Assembly (NCBI GenBank): GCA_029987245.1
Contig: DALTWG010000068.1
Location: 1-7,583 of the forward strand
Length of the DNA stretch: 7,583 nt
Direction: 5' to 3'
DNA from: Methanocorpusculum sp.
GTDB taxonomy: Archaea > Halobacteriota > Methanomicrobia > Methanomicrobiales > Methanocorpusculaceae
Part shown: positions 1 through 5,870 of the stretch, piece after piece
Position numbering within the stretch: position 1 is the first letter of the stretch
Layout: the number at the start of each line of letters is the position of its first letter
Translations under genes and position numbers: made by a program
The notes under the pieces: generated by a model
Databases searched by the model: none
Told to the model about the DNA's origin: nothing
The model's input: only the letters and a program-made list of their open reading frames with translations

Positions 1-244
1 CTTCAGTACCGCAGAGGAGAACAAAGCGGATGTTCGGGTTGGAAATGATGTTTGCAACGATCTTCTCGATACCGAGGTTCTCGGTCTTACAGGAACCGGC
101 AAGTGCTGCACCTGCTGCACAGATACCTGCTTCATCAAGATGGGAACCCATGGTGATAACTGCGACCGGGCTGTTTGCGTCGCCGGTGTGGTAGTCACCC
201 TGGATAATCGGCCATCCTGCTGCAGGGGATTTCTTGTCTGCCAT
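1..244 (-). CDS. mtrA: Tetrahydromethanopterin S-methyltransferase subunit A, 5' part (partial)
   Basis: This is the N-terminal 81 codons of MtrA, the corrinoid-carrying subunit of the membrane Mtr complex, which accepts the methyl group from methyl-tetrahydromethanopterin on its cobamide and passes it to coenzyme M. The visible protein starts MADKKSPAAGWPIIQGDY and runs through SPVAVITMGSHLDE to RFVLLCGTE, the cytoplasmic cobamide-binding domain of the family. The gene leaves the window just after LCGTE, so the histidine that coordinates cobalt in known MtrA proteins (in the following conserved Gly-His stretch) and the C-terminal membrane anchor are not visible. The ATG (244-242) overlaps the mtrB stop TAA (246-244) by one base, and a GGAGGT Shine-Dalgarno lies at 253-258 inside mtrB, so translation is probably coupled. 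Recognition is from sequence similarity in memory and from the operon order. Confidence 0.96.
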   Translation of the reverse strand, partial: MADKKSPAAGWPIIQGDYHTGDANSPVAVITMGSHLDEAGICAAGAALAGSCKTENLGIEKIVANIISNPNIRFVLLCGTE

Positions 245-540
245 TATAAGATACCTCCGAGAATTACGAATGCCAAGACGAATGCAATGAAGAGACCGAC
301 GAAGATACCGTACCACATTGCAGTGATAAATCCTGCTTTGGTAAGGGTCTTTTCACGTCCCGGGAAGGAGTTCAGAAGTGCGCCTTCGCCTGAGAGCATG
401 CCGACAAGGTCGTCTGCGACTGCTTCGAGCTCTGCAACTTTGTCAATTACCGGCTGGTAGGAAACACCTGCAGTGGTAACGACACCGACAACCGGATCAG
501 CAACGAGGCCAAATTCCGGTAAAACATAAATGTATCCCAT
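244..540 (-). CDS. mtrB: Tetrahydromethanopterin S-methyltransferase subunit B
   Basis: A 98-residue small subunit of the Na+-pumping methyltransferase complex. It opens MGYIYVLPEFGLVADPVVG, continues with an acidic stretch likely to be helical (about residues 30-50, VIDKVAELEAVADDLVGML), and ends in one hydrophobic segment (about residues 70-97) after the basic GREKTLTK. That fits a C-terminal membrane anchor with a cytoplasmic N-terminus. Length and layout match the family (about 100 residues, one helix). The start is supported by an AGGAGGT Shine-Dalgarno (547-553) that abuts the mtrC stop TAA (555-553); the two genes are 12 bases apart. The stop overlaps the mtrA start. MtrB has no known catalytic residues and is a structural part of the MtrA/B/F/G stalk region of the complex. 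Confidence 0.96.
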   Translation of the reverse strand: MGYIYVLPEFGLVADPVVGVVTTAGVSYQPVIDKVAELEAVADDLVGMLSGEGALLNSFPGREKTLTKAGFITAMWYGIFVGLFIAFVLAFVILGGIL

Positions 541-552
541 TTTTGTACCTCC

Positions 553-1416
553 TTACTCTTCCTCTTTGTCTTCGAACGGCTTTGCATCGAGCCATGCTGC
601 TGCATCGCGTTTGGATAATTTCAGATACTGTACGTAAGTGTAGAGCCATCCAATGACTGCGATGATAACAGAGATCCAGCCTGCAAGTGCGGAAACAAAT
701 GCAAAGGAGATAACTGCCATGACAATCATGGAGAGGAAACCACACTCAAGAGTGAGCATGTTGGTTCTGTCCTGCTTCTCGCCCGGGCCTAAGCATGCGT
801 TGAACGGGTGCTGGAGTGCGATTGCACCGAGCATGAATGCAACTGCGATGATGCCTGCGCCAATGAATCCGGCAGAGAAGTTAAGACCAAGAAGACCGCC
901 TGCAATAAGTTCTGCGAAACATACATGACCGGTTGCAAGAAGTGCGAATCCTGCAAGAGAAAGTGCACCAACGGCAGAGAGTTCTGCAATAGATCTGGTC
1001 ATAACCGGGATCTTCATGTTTTCAACAGAGTTTGCAATCCATCCAAAGATAAGACCAAGGATGAGTGCTAAGACTAAGGTGGCAACAGGGATAAGGAACG
1101 GCTGTACACCACCAAAAATGGTTCCAAACAGAGCGGATGCTGCTAAGAATGCTGCGGTTCCTGCACCGAATGCAAGCATACCTGCGGAAGGAACACCGGT
1201 TCCGATACCGTAGCTGCAGAGTCTTTTAATAGTGCTGTTACCCCAGACAAGGGCCCCAATCACGGCGATACCGCCAAGGAAGGCGAAGTAATCAACGTGA
1301 AGGAAGTACATACATGCGATACCGATGTAAAGTGCCACGAGTGAGATAATAGCGCCGATAATCATAACAGTGTTATGCGGGACGCCGCCTGCTGATGCTT
1401 CAACTTTTACTGACAT
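553..1416 (-). CDS. mtrC: Tetrahydromethanopterin S-methyltransferase subunit C
   Basis: A 287-residue polytopic membrane subunit of Mtr. Hydrophobic segments are visible at roughly residues 16-37, 42-58, 75-98, 104-128, 143-163, 167-203 and 226-262. A polar loop with CLGPGEKQDRTNMLTLECG (about 208-226) is typical of MtrC, and the C-terminus is charged (KLSKRDAAAWLDAKPFEDKEEE without a membrane segment). With MtrD and MtrE it forms the integral membrane part that couples methyl transfer to Na+ extrusion. The start ATG (1416-1414) is preceded by GAGGTG (1423-1428), which overlaps the mtrD stop TGA (1429-1427), so mtrD and mtrC are separated by only 10 bases. The mtrC stop is directly followed by the mtrB Shine-Dalgarno. 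No frameshift or lost segment is apparent. Confidence 0.96.
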   Translation of the reverse strand: MSVKVEASAGGVPHNTVMIIGAIISLVALYIGIACMYFLHVDYFAFLGGIAVIGALVWGNSTIKRLCSYGIGTGVPSAGMLAFGAGTAAFLAASALFGTIFGGVQPFLIPVATLVLALILGLIFGWIANSVENMKIPVMTRSIAELSAVGALSLAGFALLATGHVCFAELIAGGLLGLNFSAGFIGAGIIAVAFMLGAIALQHPFNACLGPGEKQDRTNMLTLECGFLSMIVMAVISFAFVSALAGWISVIIAVIGWLYTYVQYLKLSKRDAAAWLDAKPFEDKEEE

Positions 1417-1426
1417 TTTTTACACC

Positions 1427-2284
1427 TCAGATTACCGCCGTAATTAACATTGCAACAAAGCCGACAGCTGCTGATGCAAGAATTGCGGCAACGATTGCAC
1501 GCGGGAATCTCTTGAACTTCGGGTCATGCGGACCTTCGATAGTACCGGTAATATTGTATGCAGCAAGTACTGCAATGACAAGGAACATCCCAACAGAGAT
1601 GATGCCTGCAAGTCCGATAGAAATCGGGTCGCAGATACCGGTAATTCCCTTAAGCGGGAGTGCTGCGTTGAAGTAGCCGAGAAGTTCAAGGTAGATAAGT
1701 GTTCCGCCAAGTCCACCGAAGAGACCACCGATGACGCCGCCAACATAGGAGATGAACGGAAGTCCGTGACCTTCAGTACCCTGGGATTTGTACTCCGGCT
1801 GAGTGAATTTGGTAATCGGGTCTTTTTCAACCTTGCCTGATGCCGGCGGAATTCCCATACCAAAGACGTAGGAGAAGTTGACCATTAAACAGGTGATTGC
1901 CATCATTAAGCCGCCGCCGATTGCGCCGGCTGCTAATGCTACTGCTAAGCCGTAATCTGCTGCCCATGCTCCGCCGAAAAGTCCTGCAAGGCCTGCACCT
2001 GTTGCAAGCATTGCGACACCGGTTGCAATACCGGGTGCCTGACCCATTGCTGCCGGCGCACCGCCGACCGGGACGAAGTGAACACCAAATGCGATTAATG
2101 CTGCGCCGAGAATGATAAGACCGATGGTCTGTACGGCAAGCATTGCTCCGCCAGCGATAATGCCTGCGGAACCGAGGAAGTATGCTGCTGCGACGAAGAT
2201 TGCTGCAATAATAATTGCAATAATAGACGCAACAGGCTGGAATGCTCCGGCGTTTGCTGCCGGCTTTGCTGCTATTGCGCTCAT
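1427..2284 (-). CDS. mtrD: Tetrahydromethanopterin S-methyltransferase subunit D
   Basis: A 285-residue polytopic membrane subunit of Mtr. The N-terminus (MSAIAAKPAANAGAFQPVAS) is Ala-rich and is followed by hydrophobic Gly/Ala-rich segments at about 20-38, 42-70, 84-103, 110-142, 176-208, 221-245 and 262-284. A hydrophilic loop (about 146-174, SGKVEKDPITKFTQPEYKSQ) and a basic loop (PHDPKFKRFPR, about 252-262) separate them. I chose the ATG at 2284-2282 rather than an upstream in-frame ATG at 2332: it overlaps the mtrE stop as ATGA and has a GGAGG Shine-Dalgarno at 2292-2296 with seven bases of spacing. The longer reading would add 16 residues that lie wholly inside mtrE. The product is thought to belong to the Na+-translocating core with MtrC and MtrE. 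Confidence 0.95.
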   Translation of the reverse strand: MSAIAAKPAANAGAFQPVASIIAIIIAAIFVAAAYFLGSAGIIAGGAMLAVQTIGLIILGAALIAFGVHFVPVGGAPAAMGQAPGIATGVAMLATGAGLAGLFGGAWAADYGLAVALAAGAIGGGLMMAITCLMVNFSYVFGMGIPPASGKVEKDPITKFTQPEYKSQGTEGHGLPFISYVGGVIGGLFGGLGGTLIYLELLGYFNAALPLKGITGICDPISIGLAGIISVGMFLVIAVLAAYNITGTIEGPHDPKFKRFPRAIVAAILASAAVGFVAMLITAVI

Positions 2285-3177
2285 GCTGCTGCCTCCGCTG
2301 CTGCATACGGGCCGTAATTCTTGCGTGCCCATTTCTCAACGTTAAAGTCGATAATCATGAAGATGATGATGATAACTAAACCAACAATTGCGCCGCCCCA
2401 GCCGCCGAGGAAGTCCTCGAAGAGGATGGTACGCCACAGTTCGAAGAAGACAATCAGACCAAAGCAAAGACCTGATGCCGGACCTGCGAATTTTGCGGTA
2501 AAGAAACCGTTGTCAATCGAGCTTCTCTGTCCTGCTTCTGCCCAGCGGATAATGTTTCCGGATGCAGAGATCGGGACACCAGCACCGAACTTCTGGTTCT
2601 GGTACTGACGCTCTTTACCATAGTACGGGTTACCGGTTGCAGAACCTGCTGCACCAAGAGCAAGACCCCAGACAATACCGAGCAGCGGTAAACTGTACGG
2701 GTGTCCGATGACGGTTGCCATAAGGTAACAAATAACTACAGTAGTAATGATTGCGATAAATGCGTGTGCCATAGTTACAGTCGTTACTGATTTAATAACA
2801 TCAATAAAGACCGGCTGTCCGAACTTGGATAAACTTGCGGTTCTTCCAAGGTATGCAGTAGTTGCGTAAACTCCCTGCACGAATGTTGCGAGAACAGATG
2901 CTAATACGATTGCGAGGACTGCATTCATTCCTAACATGAGGAATGCCCATGCAACACCACAGGCAAGTGTCACCCATAAGGTGTATGCCGGTGGTTCTCC
3001 ACTCACTGCTTTGTTGTAGATACGGTGAGTGTAACCCATCTGCGGTGCAAGCTGGACCTGAGAGTTCGGGTCACCCTGTGATCCGATGTTGGACTCAGTA
3101 TCTTCTGCTGCACCGGCAACCGCTGCGAGAGCTCCCGCAAGGGCAGTTACTCCAATGCCGATAATGATTTCTTGCAT
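2281..3177 (-). CDS. mtrE: Tetrahydromethanopterin S-methyltransferase subunit E
   Basis: A 298-residue polytopic membrane subunit, first gene of the mtr operon. Hydrophobic segments lie at about 3-24, 65-83, 84-107, 128-157, 160-181, 231-249 and 260-278. Between the first and second is a long polar stretch with SNIGSQGDPNSQVQLAPQMG, and later comes YYGKERQYQNQKFGAGVPIS (about 186-205); both are characteristic of MtrE. The family is the subunit usually proposed to carry the Na+ path; acidic residues in or near membrane segments (for example D126 in FIDVIKS) are worth comparing, but I cannot assign a function to any of them here. The start is supported by GGGAGAA at 3184-3190, six bases upstream of the ATG. 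The stop TGA overlaps the mtrD ATG. The gene is transcribed from the divergent control region. Confidence 0.96.
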   Translation of the reverse strand: MQEIIIGIGVTALAGALAAVAGAAEDTESNIGSQGDPNSQVQLAPQMGYTHRIYNKAVSGEPPAYTLWVTLACGVAWAFLMLGMNAVLAIVLASVLATFVQGVYATTAYLGRTASLSKFGQPVFIDVIKSVTTVTMAHAFIAIITTVVICYLMATVIGHPYSLPLLGIVWGLALGAAGSATGNPYYGKERQYQNQKFGAGVPISASGNIIRWAEAGQRSSIDNGFFTAKFAGPASGLCFGLIVFFELWRTILFEDFLGGWGGAIVGLVIIIIFMIIDFNVEKWARKNYGPYAAAEAAA

Positions 3178-3183
3178 GTAAGA

Positions 3184-3275
3184 TTCTCCCTTGAGTTTTT
3201 TTTATCGTTCAACGGCAATTTCTGCCGTTTACGAAGGATGTTGACGTAGATTACGTCGCTTTCTCAAGTGTTCGT
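3184..3275 (-). promoter_or_regulatory. Structured 5' leader of the mtr operon (candidate cis-regulatory RNA)
   Basis: Read in the mtr mRNA sense, three sets of complementary segments are nested. CTTGAG (3268-3263) can pair with CTCAAG (3195-3190), whose last base begins the mtrE Shine-Dalgarno. Inside that closing helix lie a perfect 6-bp hairpin with a 3-base loop (GACGTA 3257-3252, TACGTC 3248-3243) and a 7-bp hairpin with a 5-base loop (AACGGCA 3229-3223, TGCCGTT 3217-3211). The latter is extended by TCGT/ACGA (3234-3231 with 3208-3205). An A-rich strand of 8 A (3204-3196 region) lies between the last hairpin and the closing helix. This is what a three-way-junction leader controlling ribosome access would look like, but only the complementarity is seen; regulation is inferred. 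I do not recognise a known riboswitch class. Confidence 0.45.
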
Positions 3276-3339
3276 AAAACGTTACCACTCTTAAAGAATG
3301 GAGTACAAAGTGTGGACATATTATTTTTTCAGCCGAAAG

Positions 3340-3347
3340 TATTTAAA
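3340..3347 (-). promoter_or_regulatory. TATA box of the mtr operon promoter
   Basis: On the minus strand the octamer TTTAAATA is preceded by CATCC and resembles the methanogen TATA box. Transcription would start about 22-27 bases downstream, near 3314-3320, giving a 5' leader of roughly 140 bases before mtrE. A weaker alternative (TTTAAGAG around 3290-3297) would start transcription near 3265 and give a leader of about 90 bases, beginning close to the CTTGAG closing strand. Start sites are predictions. Confidence 0.55.
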
Positions 3348-3407
3348 GGATGCGGAATATGGCAGAGCACATTTCGACATTCGCAGAAATTTTTGCAGGC
3401 AAGCGGG

Positions 3408-3471
3408 AAAATTGTGAAAGTTATTTTTTGCTAAGGTTAGGTGATTTTCTTATTTCAATAAAAATTGTGAA
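3408..3471. repeat. 11-bp direct repeat AAAATTGTGAA, two copies
   Basis: Identical copies of AAAATTGTGAA occur at 3408-3418 and 3461-3471, 53 bases apart start to start (about five helical turns). Both lie between the two divergent promoters. They could be half sites for one regulator binding the same face of the DNA, but an AT-rich region can give such a match by chance. Confidence 0.3.
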
Positions 3472-3520
3472 GACATAAAATGAAATTGAATTCATGGGGA
3501 AAACACGCCGCAGATTGACG

Positions 3521-3543
3521 GAATTTTGTACCGGTAAAAATTC
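3521..3543. promoter_or_regulatory. Near-perfect palindrome, candidate operator
   Basis: GAATTTT (3521-3527) and AAAATTC (3537-3543) are inverted repeats around the perfect 8-bp palindrome TACCGGTA (3529-3536), with one extra G at 3528. All bases of the 23-bp element except that G take part in the dyad. CGCA (3509-3512) and TGCG (3544-3547) extend it outward with an asymmetric gap. The dyad lies about 175 bases from the mtr TATA box and about 93 bases upstream of the kinase TATA box, so a regulator bound here could see both promoters. The binding protein is unknown. Confidence 0.4.
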
Positions 3544-3554
3544 TGCGCGTTTTT

Positions 3555-3616
3555 GGCATACTTCGACAGGAGACGTGCACCAACCGAGCGTGAAGGTGTA
3601 TCTCCTGGTGCGTGCC
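3555..3616. other. Long hairpin, possible small RNA or attenuator-like element
   Basis: The arms are GGCA (3555-3558)/TGCC (3613-3616), CAGGAGA (3567-3573)/TCTCCTG (3601-3607) and TGCACC (3576-3581)/GGTGTA (3595-3600, one G-T pair). The 7-bp and 6-bp arms are continuous on the 3' side with only two unpaired bases (CG) on the 5' side, and the apical loop has 13 bases. A competing pairing, ATCTCC (3600-3605) with GGAGAT (3630-3635), would break the main stem. On the minus strand a TATA-like TATTTAAA (3643-3636) would place a start near 3610-3616, right at the hairpin's edge, followed downstream by a T5 run (3540-3536 region). On the plus strand it lies upstream of the kinase TATA box. Whether it is transcribed, and from which strand, cannot be decided from sequence. 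Confidence 0.4.
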
Positions 3617-3635
3617 GGTATCCTCTACTGGAGAT

Positions 3636-3643
3636 TTTAAATA
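3636..3643 (+). promoter_or_regulatory. TATA box of the kinase/binding-protein operon
   Basis: TTTAAATA is the same octamer as in the mtr promoter on the other strand. It predicts a transcript start near 3660-3668 and a leader of about 80 bases before the chosen ATG at 3746. A second TATA-like sequence, TATATTTA at 3663-3670, would start transcription near 3690 with a leader of about 55 bases. Either fits the downstream gene. Confidence 0.5.
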
Positions 3644-3736
3644 CTTAAACAAACATATTATCTATATTTAATGACATCAAAACCGGTCCGGCATTCCATT
3701 CGAAAAATCCCCCCCAATGCAGGGCATACTAATTTA

Positions 3737-3743
3737 GAGGAGA
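3737..3743 (+). promoter_or_regulatory. Ribosome binding site that decides the kinase start
   Basis: GAGGAGA lies three to five bases before ATG 3746. The competing in-frame ATG at 3671 has no Shine-Dalgarno and sits only a few bases from the start site predicted from TATA box 3636-3643, so it could only be used on a nearly leaderless transcript. Confidence 0.6.
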
Positions 3744-3745
3744 AC

Positions 3746-5866
3746 ATGCCAAATATCTTCAAAACGCTGAAGAAAAACAGGATTCTTGTCACGGTAATAG
3801 TGACAGTAATAGTGTTGTTTGCTTTGGTTACCGGCTTATACATTTCAGGTGTAAACAGTTTCATCTATACTACAACCACCACTTCCCTGGAAGAAATCTC
3901 TATCAATGAAGACCTGGTTATCAACCGCTACCTTGAAGGAAATCTCAATACCCTGACTATTTTTGCATCATCCTTTTCCGACCCGAAACGCTGCCCGGCA
4001 ACCCTTGATGACGCCCAGTATCAGTTATATTCCGTGCGCTCCAGTCAGGATATCTTCAGCGCGTTCTATCTTGTCGATGAAGACGGTACAATGTACACGG
4101 ATATTTTCATCAAAACATCCGAGCCGGCGCTGTTCAAACTTTTTGTTGAGGAATCCGCAGACGGCATATTCTGCACCAGACTTGACCAGACCGGACTTTA
4201 CAGTGAATCAAAAACCACGGAATTTATTTACGGCATCCCGCTGGATATAGAAATAGAAGGACATCACATCATAGGACTGATTGGAAAGACCAAAATTGCC
4301 AATCTGGACGGAAAATTAAGCGATGTCAATTTCAACGGAGAGGGGCACACCACCCTTGTTGATGCCGACGGTTTTCTATTGATTAACAAGGATGCGGCCG
4401 CACATTCGCAGAATTACCGCGAAAATCTGTTTGACATCATTGCAACCCGGGCAACGTATACACAGATGCCGTCGTATGAAGTCTATGACCACATGAGAAA
4501 CCGTGAGTCATTTGTATTCAGATGGACACTGGACGGAGAAGAAAAAATTACCTGCTGCCATCCGATGGAAATAAATGACTGGTATCTTTTGGTAACGATT
4601 CCGGAGACGGTATTTACCGACACTGTCGTTCCCTTCACAGTTGCAAGCATAATTGTTCTTGCCGGTGTTGCGGTGCTGTTCATCTTACTGGCCGTATTCC
4701 TGGTCAAAAGCGCCTCACGTACCGTGGAAGCCCGCACCGATGCGAAAAACAAGGCAGGATTCCTTGCAAATATGAGTCATGAAATCAGAACGCCGTTAAA
4801 CGGCATTATCGGAATCAGCCATCTGATGAAAAGCCATGTAAACGAACCGGAAAAAATCACCGGCTACCTGGAGAAACTTGACAATGCCTCGCATTATCTT
4901 TTAAATCTGATTAACGATATTTTAGATGTGTCCAAACTCCAGGCAGGCAAAATGGAGCTGCATCTTGATGTAGCAAAACTCGATACCCTCTGCGACGCGG
5001 CGTATTCCATGAATGTGGCAAAAATCACCGAGAAAAACATCGAATACACGGTAAACCGCGCTATAAAGCACAACATGGTGGTAATTGATGCAACACGCCT
5101 GCAGCAGGTCATTAACAATATCATTTCCAACGCCTATAAGTTCACCCCGGAAGGCGGAAAAATTACCATGGATGTAACGCAGAAAGATGAAGCAAACAAT
5201 ATGGTTACAACCTGCTTTAAAATTGCCGACACCGGCTGCGGTATGAGCCCGGAATTCAAGGAAAAAATCTTTGAGGAATTCAGTCAGGACAGAAATGCCA
5301 ATGAAGCAAGCCAGAAGGGAACCGGACTTGGCATGGCCATTTCCCGCCAGACAATGCATCTTATGGGCGGAGAGCTGGAAGTAGAATCCGAACTTGGCGT
5401 CGGGTCGGTTTTTACCATAGTGCTTCCTGCCCAGATAGCATCACCTGATGATTACAAGGCAGCAGAAACGAAAACACCGGCAGAAACCGAACGCCGCACC
5501 GCAAAAATTCTCGTTGCCGAAGACAATGAACTCAATGCGGAAATTGTATGCGAGATGTTGGAAGACGAGGGAATTTCCAATGACCTGGCGATAAACGGCG
5601 AGGAAGCCCTGAAACTGTTCTCCGACTCAAAGCCCGGAGAATACTCTGTTATCCTTATGGATATGCAGATGCCGAAAATGAACGGCATTGATGCAGCAAA
5701 AGCCATACGCGCTTTAGACAGACCTGATGCAAAAACCGTCAGAATCATTGCATGTACCGCAAACACATTCCAGGAAGACCGCGATGCTGCCAGAAACGCA
5801 GGAATGGATGAATTCCTGCCCAAACCAATCAACATCGGTGACCTTCTGGAAAAAATCCACAGATAA
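3746..5866 (+). CDS. Membrane hybrid sensor histidine kinase with C-terminal receiver domain
   Basis: A 706-residue sensor kinase. It has a first membrane helix (about 13-35), an extracytoplasmic sensor of about 260 residues and a second helix (about 295-320). The sensor looks Cache-like: the strands FYLVDEDGTMYTD and TTLVDADGFLLINKD recall paired PAS-like folds. After a short linker without a recognisable HAMP domain comes HisKA with H345 in NMSHEIRTPLNG. The ATPase has N457/N462 (NNIISNAY), DTGCGM (495-500) and GTGLGM (525-530). A receiver follows with E592/D593, phospho-acceptor D639 (LMDMQMPKMNG), T671 and K693, so all key residues are present. No HPt or DNA-binding output domain follows. 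I chose ATG 3746, preceded by GAGGAGA (3737-3743) and leading straight into the first helix. An in-frame ATG at 3671 would add 25 basic residues. The architecture is common in Bacteria, so transfer into this archaeal line is possible. The ligand is unknown. Confidence 0.93.
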   Translation: MPNIFKTLKKNRILVTVIVTVIVLFALVTGLYISGVNSFIYTTTTTSLEEISINEDLVINRYLEGNLNTLTIFASSFSDPKRCPATLDDAQYQLYSVRSSQDIFSAFYLVDEDGTMYTDIFIKTSEPALFKLFVEESADGIFCTRLDQTGLYSESKTTEFIYGIPLDIEIEGHHIIGLIGKTKIANLDGKLSDVNFNGEGHTTLVDADGFLLINKDAAAHSQNYRENLFDIIATRATYTQMPSYEVYDHMRNRESFVFRWTLDGEEKITCCHPMEINDWYLLVTIPETVFTDTVVPFTVASIIVLAGVAVLFILLAVFLVKSASRTVEARTDAKNKAGFLANMSHEIRTPLNGIIGISHLMKSHVNEPEKITGYLEKLDNASHYLLNLINDILDVSKLQAGKMELHLDVAKLDTLCDAAYSMNVAKITEKNIEYTVNRAIKHNMVVIDATRLQQVINNIISNAYKFTPEGGKITMDVTQKDEANNMVTTCFKIADTGCGMSPEFKEKIFEEFSQDRNANEASQKGTGLGMAISRQTMHLMGGELEVESELGVGSVFTIVLPAQIASPDDYKAAETKTPAETERRTAKILVAEDNELNAEIVCEMLEDEGISNDLAINGEEALKLFSDSKPGEYSVILMDMQMPKMNGIDAAKAIRALDRPDAKTVRIIACTANTFQEDRDAARNAGMDEFLPKPINIGDLLEKIHR

Positions 5867-5870
5867 AAAA

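Larger units (their letters stand above)
3178..3745. other. Divergent control region between mtrE and the kinase gene
   Basis: This 568-base stretch has no convincing protein gene. A 65-codon minus-strand reading frame (3455-3652) has no recognisable product and no good ribosome site. The region is AT-richer than the genes. It contains the mtr promoter and leader, an 11-bp direct repeat, a near-palindrome at 3521-3543, a long hairpin at 3555-3616, and the plus-strand promoter elements of the kinase operon, each listed separately. Confidence 0.7.

Noticed and set aside
2285..2332. Longer mtrD start adding 16 residues
   Set aside because: The extension lies inside mtrE and has no suitable Shine-Dalgarno; the ATG at 2284 has GGAGG and the ATGA overlap.
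3184..3275. Known riboswitch classes (cobalamin, SAM, folate types) for the mtr leader
   Set aside because: None of their conserved core sequences was recognised, so it is reported only as a structured leader.
3555..3616. Hairpin as an H/ACA guide RNA, because the loop holds GA and TGA like a k-loop
   Set aside because: No ACA box follows the stem on the plus strand and no pseudouridylation pocket could be defined; left as an unassigned hairpin.
3455..3652. 65-codon minus-strand reading frame in the control region
   Set aside because: No recognisable protein, no good ribosome site, and it covers the palindrome and the hairpin; most likely chance.
5727..5870. Longer start for the solute-binding protein inside the kinase gene
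   Set aside because: It would put 48 polar residues before an obvious signal peptide and overlap the receiver-domain coding sequence.
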